Source: Verrucomicrobiales bacterium (lineage in GTDB: Bacteria; Verrucomicrobiota; Verrucomicrobiia; Verrucomicrobiales; DEV007). Taken from it: DNA of 51,331 nucleotides. The translations under genes were made by a program, and so were the position numbers. Each line of letters starts with the position of its first letter. Within the stretch, counting starts at the first letter, position 1. Positions 43,621 through 51,331 of this stretch are shown here, piece by piece. The stretch spans positions 1-51,331 of the forward strand of contig JAPYUT010000004.1 of assembly GCA_029940475.1 (NCBI GenBank), read 5' to 3'. Below the pieces are notes generated by a model. The model saw nothing but the letters and a program-made list of their open reading frames with translations, had not been told where the DNA came from and ran no database searches.

Positions 43621-43642
43621 GCTTTTTCTTTTAACAATGAAT

Positions 43643-46285
43643 TCACTCAGAGGCGCCTGTTTCATCTTTTTCAGGTGCATTATCCTGTTCACCTTCGACG
43701 GCATCATTCGCTGAATCTTCAGATTCAGCGACATCGTCACAATCATCATCATCGGCCACCACCGGTGCGATATCCTGCAGTCGCTCATTACCCGCAAGGG
43801 TAACCAGCTTGACTCCTTGTGCATTCCTGCCGGTTTCACGCACCTCATCAACCCGGATCCTTATACTCTGACCGCCATTGGTCATTAACATCAATTGATC
43901 ATCATCTTTCACGGCAGCAGCGCCCACGACAGAACCTGTCTTCTCGGTGCACTTCATTGTGATAATTCCTTTACCTCCCCTTGATTGAAGCCTGTAGTCA
44001 TCGAATGAGGTGCGCTTGCCGATACCATTCTCGCTTGCCACCAGCAATTTTTTGTCATCCGAGACAAGCACGAGTCCCACTAAATAATCATTCTCGCCAG
44101 GGCGTATGCCGCGGACCCCCGCAGTTGCACGGCCCATTGATCGAGCCTGCTGTTCATTAAATCGGAGGCTCAGCCCCCGACTGGTAACAAGAATGACGTC
44201 ATCATTGCCGCTGGTGAGCCTTACATCAATGAGCTCATTGCTCTCCTCCATCCTTATGGCAATGATGCCATCTTTACGGTAATTGCGAAAGTCGTGCACA
44301 CCTGTCTTCTTGACGCGCCCGCTACGTGTTGCAAAGAGGACAAACCCGGTATCCTCGCCAAATGTCACGTCTTCACCTGAGTCATTTACCTGATAAACTA
44401 AACACAAGACAGCGGCAATTGACTCCTCTGGCTGAAGGTTGAGGAAATTTTTAATGCTTCTTCCCCGGGCAGCGCGGGACGCCTCGGGAAGTGCATATAC
44501 CCGTTCAACATAGACCCGCCCCGTATTGGTAAAGAACATCAGGTAGTCATGAGCCTGTGCCGTGAAAAGGTGTTCCACAAAATCCTGGGTATCCTCATCT
44601 CCGCTTCTCGTTTCCATCCCCCTTACACCTTTACCTCCCCTGCCCTGCACACGATATTCGTTGGCAGCAGTGCGCTTCACGTAACCGCGATGACTCAGGG
44701 TCACGATCATTGCCTCATTGGCGATAAGGTCCTCAATGCCAATCTCTCCTTCATCGGGGAGAATCGGGCAGTGACGGGGAGATGCGTGTTTGTCCTTAAT
44801 CTCAAGCAATTCCTCCTTAATGATAAGCAATACCCGCGATTCCTTATCGAGGATGTCCATCAGGTCCTTAATCTCATTGATTACCGCATCATACTCCCCC
44901 TTGATCTTGTCCTGCTCCATCGCCGTTAACTGGTAAAGCCGCAGTTCGAGAATGGCATTGACCTGACGATCAGTGAATACATAGCGATCATCCTGCAGGC
45001 TGGGCTGATCGCGAATCAGGACCCCAAGCTTTTCTGCCGTTGCAACAGAGAACGTATAAGCCTTGAGTTTTTCCCGCGCTTCATCACGATTTCGTGATTC
45101 GCGGATAATCCGGATAAAGTCATCAAGGTGGCCAAGGGCAAGGAGGAATGCCTCAAGGTTTTCAGCCCTGTCCTCAGCCTTGCCAAGCAGGAAACGGGTG
45201 CGGCGGATAATAACGTCGCGACGGTGCTCGATAAAGGCATCGAGAGCCTCCATAATTGAGAGCTGCTTGGGACGGCGCTCATGAATAGCCAGCATGTTAA
45301 CCCCAAAGGAGGTCTCCATTGCTGTCAGTTTAAAGAGTTGATTCACCACAACCTGTGGCCGGGCATCACGTTTCAGGGTAATTTCAATACGTGTCTCCTC
45401 GTCAGAAAGATCACGCATTGCCGAAATGTCCCCCAGCACTTTTTCGCGCACCAGTTCAGCAATTCGCTGTTGCAATGTAGCCCGGTTTACACCGTGGGGA
45501 ACCTGCCTGATCATGATCAGCGCAGCTCCGGTGGAACTTTCCTCAATCTCCATCACTCCACGCATTTTCACGCTGCCCCTGCCGGTTCTAAAATAACTGT
45601 CGATTCCCTTGTAGCCGCGAATTTCGCATGCCCCCGCGAAGTCCGGCCCCTTAATATGCTCCTTGAGATCCTCTACTGTAAGTTTCGGGTTGTCGATTCG
45701 CGCACACACCCCGTCAATCACCTCACCGAGATTGTGGGCGGGAATATTGGTTGCCATTCCGACAGCGATCCCCGTCCCGCCATTGACCAGCAGGTTGGGA
45801 ATTGCAGCCGGTAACACCTCCGGCTCGGTGGAATTCCCATCATAGGTTTCCTGGTGATCAACAGTCCCCCTCTCGAGATCATTCATCATTGCGGTTCCCA
45901 TCTGGGTCAGCCGCGCCTCCGTATATCGCATGGCGGCAGGTGCATCTCCCTCGACAGAGCCGAAGTTACCCTGGCCGTCGATCAGGATTTCGCGCATCGT
46001 CCACGGTTGTGCCATGTTTACCATCGTGGGGTAGATGGACGCGTCACCGTGGGGGTGATACTTACCCATCGTCTCACCGACGATCCTTGCGCATTTCAGG
46101 TGCGCTTTGCCCTGTGAAAGCGATAAGTCGTGATGCATTGCATACAACAGTCTTCGCTGGGATGGCTTGAGCCCGTCGCGGGCATCGGGAAGGGCTCGCG
46201 AGATAATCACTGACATCGAATAGTCCAAAAAGGACTTCGACATTTCATCAGTAACATTGATCGGTTTAATCGTTTCTTCAGACAT
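43643..46285 (-). CDS. gyrA: DNA gyrase subunit A
   Basis: 880-residue DNA-breaking subunit of gyrase. 'LKPSQRRLLYAM' (about 39-50), catalytic Tyr121 in 'AAMRYTEARLT', and a six-blade C-terminal domain with the GyrA box 'VQGRGGKGV' (about 555), which marks gyrase rather than topoisomerase IV. In the quinolone region 'HPHGDASIYPT', A82 and P86 stand where E. coli has Ser83 and Asp87. The last 50 residues are highly acidic. Follows gyrB by 33 bases. Confidence 0.97.
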   Translation of the reverse strand: MSEETIKPINVTDEMSKSFLDYSMSVIISRALPDARDGLKPSQRRLLYAMHHDLSLSQGKAHLKCARIVGETMGKYHPHGDASIYPTMVNMAQPWTMREILIDGQGNFGSVEGDAPAAMRYTEARLTQMGTAMMNDLERGTVDHQETYDGNSTEPEVLPAAIPNLLVNGGTGIAVGMATNIPAHNLGEVIDGVCARIDNPKLTVEDLKEHIKGPDFAGACEIRGYKGIDSYFRTGRGSVKMRGVMEIEESSTGAALIMIRQVPHGVNRATLQQRIAELVREKVLGDISAMRDLSDEETRIEITLKRDARPQVVVNQLFKLTAMETSFGVNMLAIHERRPKQLSIMEALDAFIEHRRDVIIRRTRFLLGKAEDRAENLEAFLLALGHLDDFIRIIRESRNRDEAREKLKAYTFSVATAEKLGVLIRDQPSLQDDRYVFTDRQVNAILELRLYQLTAMEQDKIKGEYDAVINEIKDLMDILDKESRVLLIIKEELLEIKDKHASPRHCPILPDEGEIGIEDLIANEAMIVTLSHRGYVKRTAANEYRVQGRGGKGVRGMETRSGDEDTQDFVEHLFTAQAHDYLMFFTNTGRVYVERVYALPEASRAARGRSIKNFLNLQPEESIAAVLCLVYQVNDSGEDVTFGEDTGFVLFATRSGRVKKTGVHDFRNYRKDGIIAIRMEESNELIDVRLTSGNDDVILVTSRGLSLRFNEQQARSMGRATAGVRGIRPGENDYLVGLVLVSDDKKLLVASENGIGKRTSFDDYRLQSRGGKGIITMKCTEKTGSVVGAAAVKDDDQLMLMTNGGQSIRIRVDEVRETGRNAQGVKLVTLAGNERLQDIAPVVADDDDCDDVAESEDSANDAVEGEQDNAPEKDETGASE

Positions 46286-46318
46286 ACTATAAAATCTTCT
46301 ACACGCTTCAGAAACCGC

Positions 46319-48913
<2,595 letters not shown>

Positions 48914-49029
48914 TCAACGATGTCGAAAGCACCCCTTCAAATCCCGTGATCAGGTAATCATTGAACTAAAGAGAGCTAGCGCATTTAAGCAACCTTTAGA
49001 GCAGTGGACTGGGTATTTTTTTAAATGTA

Positions 49030-49086
49030 TATAGTCATTATATATCGTTCTCCATAAGCCCCTTATGGATATAGTCGTTTTATGGA
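49030..49086. promoter_or_regulatory. Palindrome and direct repeats upstream of gyrB
   Basis: The gap 48890-49332 between divergent gyrB and nadA contains TCCATAAG (49051-49058), CCC, CTTATGGA (49062-49069), a perfect 8-base inverted repeat. TATAGTC[A/G]TT occurs at 49030-49039 and 49070-49079, 40 bases apart, and TTATGGA recurs at 49080-49086. A minus-strand TATAAT (49042-49037) could be the gyrB -10, placing the palindrome over its -35. Looks like a regulator site; also a possible leader hairpin. Confidence 0.4.
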
Positions 49087-49207
49087 CAGTCAACAATGGT
49101 AAAACATTGCCAAAAGGTTCAAACCGAAGCTTTAAAGACACCCTTGCTGGACTGTAAACAAAGCCTCTGAAATAGGAATTTTAATTAAAAGACAGTGCCT
49201 CCGTAGG

Positions 49208-49236
49208 TTGGCCTGAGTGCTAAATGCGCCTATAAT
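49208..49236 (+). promoter_or_regulatory. Putative nadA promoter
   Basis: TTGGCC (49208-49213), 17-base spacer, consensus TATAAT (49231-49236). The leader to the ATG at 49333 would be about 90 bases. Confidence 0.45.
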
Positions 49237-49332
49237 GAAGGCCGCTCTTATTGCTAACCCGCCTGCCCTGCCGGTTATTGCTCACTGACCTGAACCTTGC
49301 GCCGGGGAGCGAAGGGTCTACCTTCAAGACAA

Positions 49333-50292
49333 ATGGCAACGAATACAATAGCAATGCCGAGACAAGCCACCGATCTACAGCAGGAAATCCTTGCATTGAA
49401 GGCAGAGCGTAATGCCCTAATTCTAGTTCATAATTACCAACGCGGCGAGATTCAGGACATTGGGGATTATGTTGGCGATTCCCTCGGGCTTGCATATCGC
49501 GCACGTGAGGCAGAAGCGGATGTCATTGCTTTTTGCGGTGTTCATTTCATGGCCGAGACAGCTAAAATAATTAATCCAAGCAAAACTGTAATCCTGCCTG
49601 ACAAAGATGCAGGATGCTCACTTGAGGAATCATGTCCAGGCGAGAAACTTTCTGCTTTTTTAGAGGATAACCCGGAAAAGAATTATTACGTTATCGCCTA
49701 TATTAACTGCAGCGCTGAGGTAAAAGCCCTGTCGGATTGTATCTGCACAAGCGGCAACGCAGTTAAAATTGTGGAAGCGGCCCCTGTAAACCGTCCCATT
49801 CTTTTTGTCCCTGACCAGAATCTTGGTGCATGGGTAATGGAACAGACCGGCCGCCAAATGGATCTTTGGCAAGGATCCTGCTACGTCCACGTTGAATTCA
49901 CCAGAGACAGCATTTCCAGAATCCGTGAAGAGTACCCCAGCGCGGAACTCATTGCCCATCCTGAATGTACATATGCCGTCCGAATGCTGGCTGATGTCGT
50001 TTGCTCCACTGAAAAGATGGTGGATTACGCCAAAAATTCCTTGGCGTCACATTTTATTATTGCGACAGAGGAAGGCATGCTGCACAGGCTCAACAACGAG
50101 GTGCCAGGCAAGACCTTCATTGCCGGTCCCACTGAACATTGCGCGTGTGCCGAATGCCGATTCATGAAAATGAATACGCTTGAAAAACTCCGCGATGCCC
50201 TGCGCGACCTCACGCCTGAAATCATCATGCCAGAAGAGACAAGGGTGCGGGCTGAACAACCGATCCTCCGGATGCTTGAACTCAGCGACTAA
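49333..50292 (+). CDS. nadA: Quinolinate synthase A
   Basis: [4Fe-4S] enzyme that condenses iminoaspartate with dihydroxyacetone phosphate in NAD synthesis. 'ILVHNYQRGEIQDIGDYVGDS' region near the N-terminus, 'DKDAGCSLEESCP' (first cluster Cys), 'YINCSAEVKALSD', 'PDQNLGAW', 'HPECTYAVRM' (second) and 'HCACAECRFMKMNTL' (third). Length about 319 residues. Start at ATG 49333 (alternative ATG 49354; TTG 49297 would add unlikely residues). nadB and nadC are not in the window. Ends directly against the MauE-like gene. Confidence 0.95.
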   Translation: MATNTIAMPRQATDLQQEILALKAERNALILVHNYQRGEIQDIGDYVGDSLGLAYRAREAEADVIAFCGVHFMAETAKIINPSKTVILPDKDAGCSLEESCPGEKLSAFLEDNPEKNYYVIAYINCSAEVKALSDCICTSGNAVKIVEAAPVNRPILFVPDQNLGAWVMEQTGRQMDLWQGSCYVHVEFTRDSISRIREEYPSAELIAHPECTYAVRMLADVVCSTEKMVDYAKNSLASHFIIATEEGMLHRLNNEVPGKTFIAGPTEHCACAECRFMKMNTLEKLRDALRDLTPEIIMPEETRVRAEQPILRMLELSD

Positions 50293-50745
50293 TCAGCAAC
50301 GCTCACCTGCAAGGGATTTCCGCCAAAACCACAGTAAGAGCACTGAGAGTGCAATTAAACAAACGTCAATGAACAACTGCAGCTGCAGTGTTGTGGCAAT
50401 TCCAAGGCACCCGCATTCAATGTCAATATCACGGACCAGCAGCGATATGAGAGCTGCAATAAAGCCAATGGCCGCCATTGCCAGCGCAATAATACAGCCC
50501 GGGTAAAGCAGACGCAGAATCACGCATCCTCCGGCAATCAACTCAAACGGAGGTAACGCCATTGCCCCCCAGGCAATCCATGGATCCTCAAGGATTTTAT
50601 AATTGCGAAGTGTTGATTCGAAAATCTGCGGATCAATAATCTTTCCTGCCCCTCCAATCAAAAAAACACCACCCAGTAACAGGCGAAAAAATAATTCAAC
50701 AGGTTCAATGCGGCAACGTAGCCAGTTGGGAATTGCCCGGGTCAT
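50293..50745 (-). CDS. MauE/DoxX-family membrane protein
   Basis: 150 residues with four hydrophobic helices. 'FRLLLGGVFLIGGAGKIIDP' and 'NYKILEDPWIAWGAMALPPFELIAGG' (adjoining pieces) match the MauE/DoxX pattern; 'IECGCLG' is the conserved Cys-x-Cys of the MauE branch, linked in other systems to disulfide or quinone chemistry. Stop codon abuts the nadA stop. 61 bases after the methyltransferase gene on the same strand. Confidence 0.8.
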   Translation of the reverse strand: MTRAIPNWLRCRIEPVELFFRLLLGGVFLIGGAGKIIDPQIFESTLRNYKILEDPWIAWGAMALPPFELIAGGCVILRLLYPGCIIALAMAAIGFIAALISLLVRDIDIECGCLGIATTLQLQLFIDVCLIALSVLLLWFWRKSLAGERC

Positions 50746-50806
50746 TGGCTTGGAAAAAATTTGTAAGTTCCGTTCAGGCCTAAGCCCACGGATAAAAATG
50801 AAAGGA

Positions 50807-51331
50807 TCACGTAAACTTGCGCGGATTGACCGTTCTCGTATCCCTGTTCTTTCTCAGGACTAAAATCACATCTTCCCACGGATCCTCAAGCACGCGAGGC
50901 TCACTGCTGTCATAGCAAAAATCATAACATTTTACAAGTGTAAGCTCGGGAACAGCCTGTAGCATTGCCCTGACCTGAGCCGCGTCATAAGTGCGGAATT
51001 GCCACGCGGTCCTCATCGTCTTTATTCTGCCGTTTTCACTGATTTTCAAAGTGCTCTGAAGGCTCTCGAGTCGAAAGTGGGGATCAGGCTGGGAAGTATC
51101 AATAATGCAATCAACGCTGATTCTGTCTCTGGATCCTTTCCAATGTTCACGCTGTTGCTGTGCCCTGTCATAATTCGATAAGTGAAATCCCAATAAATAG
51201 ATTCCTCCCACCCTGAGATGCCGGGCAATATCACGAAGATGCGATCGCGCATCACTCTCATTGAGAAGATACTTGAAAGTGCTCACGAGGCAGTATGCCA
51301 TGTCAAATTCCCCGGGCATTGTGAATTTCTC
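50807..51331 (-). CDS. Class I SAM-dependent methyltransferase, 3' part
   Basis: The frame is open to the window edge, so the N-terminal part with the SAM-binding glycine motif is outside. Visible are 'FDMAYCLVSTFKYLL' (motif II region), 'ARHLRVGGIYLLGFHL' (motif III, post-strand 5) and a C-terminal beta-rich tail ('TAWQFRTYDAAQVRAML', 'CYDFCYDSSEPRV'). Substrate unknown. The ATG at 51319 is an internal codon, not the start. Confidence 0.8.
   Translation of the reverse strand, partial: EKFTMPGEFDMAYCLVSTFKYLLNESDARSHLRDIARHLRVGGIYLLGFHLSNYDRAQQQREHWKGSRDRISVDCIIDTSQPDPHFRLESLQSTLKISENGRIKTMRTAWQFRTYDAAQVRAMLQAVPELTLVKCYDFCYDSSEPRVLEDPWEDVILVLRKNRDTRTVNPRKFT

Noticed and set aside
45281..45814. 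177-codon plus-strand open frame
   Set aside because: Lies wholly inside gyrA on the opposite strand with no recognisable motif.

Overview
The window looks like a chromosomal segment from a Gram-negative, menaquinone-using bacterium. My best guess is the PVC superphylum, probably Verrucomicrobiota (Opitutae-like). The guess rests on a Wolinella-type SdhCAB, a complete classical men operon, a PQQ-like beta-propeller starting 'WPLFRG', a MauE/DoxX protein, and DUF116/squalene-cyclase-like genes. No rRNA or species marker is present, so the taxonomy is inference. No IS element, phage gene or CRISPR array was seen.

Layout. 1-793 is the 5' part of an AGCS sodium/amino-acid symporter (-). 1012-4568 is sdhC-sdhA-sdhB (+). 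4684-6866 holds a small hypothetical gene, DNA polymerase IV (dinB, -) and a cyclophilin-type prolyl isomerase. 6897-11285 is a sugar-catabolism group: class I aldolase (-), then alpha/beta hydrolase, TIM-barrel isomerase and L-ribulokinase (+). 11417-11488 is tRNA-Arg(CCG) (-), followed by proB-proA (+) and mnmH (-). 14835-21841 is menF-menD-menH-menB-menA-menC-menE, all on the minus strand and mostly translationally coupled.

22177-41864 is the most unusual part: about 20 kb and seventeen genes, all on the minus strand, many joined by 4-base NTGA overlaps. The distal half encodes a class II terpene-cyclase-like protein (DADD motif), a second small alpha-alpha-barrel protein, a DUF116-polyprenyl synthase fusion, a ferredoxin-like protein, a small Cys protein, a radical SAM enzyme and a CobW-type GTPase. 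The middle encodes a secreted protein and an ABC exporter. The proximal half encodes a PaaK-type acyl-CoA ligase, a DMT-like membrane protein, a hot-dog thioesterase, a halogenase-like flavoprotein, a chorismate-lyase-like protein, a HemN-like radical SAM protein and a beta-propeller protein. I read this as an undescribed terpenoid, possibly meroterpenoid, pathway drawing on polyprenyl diphosphate and a chorismate-derived aromatic acid. That reading is inference from families and gene order.

41890-43620 has two small hypothetical genes and a family-4-like uracil-DNA glycosylase that seems to lack some iron-sulfur cysteines (+). 43643-48889 is gyrB-gyrA (-). 48890-49332 is a divergent control region with a palindrome and repeats. 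49333-50292 is nadA (+). The window closes with a MauE/DoxX membrane protein and the 3' part of a SAM methyltransferase gene (-).

The respiratory genes fit together: menFDHBACE makes menaquinone, and SdhCAB is the diheme type that exchanges electrons with it. The men operon and the 22-42 kb locus could compete for chorismate and polyprenyl diphosphate.
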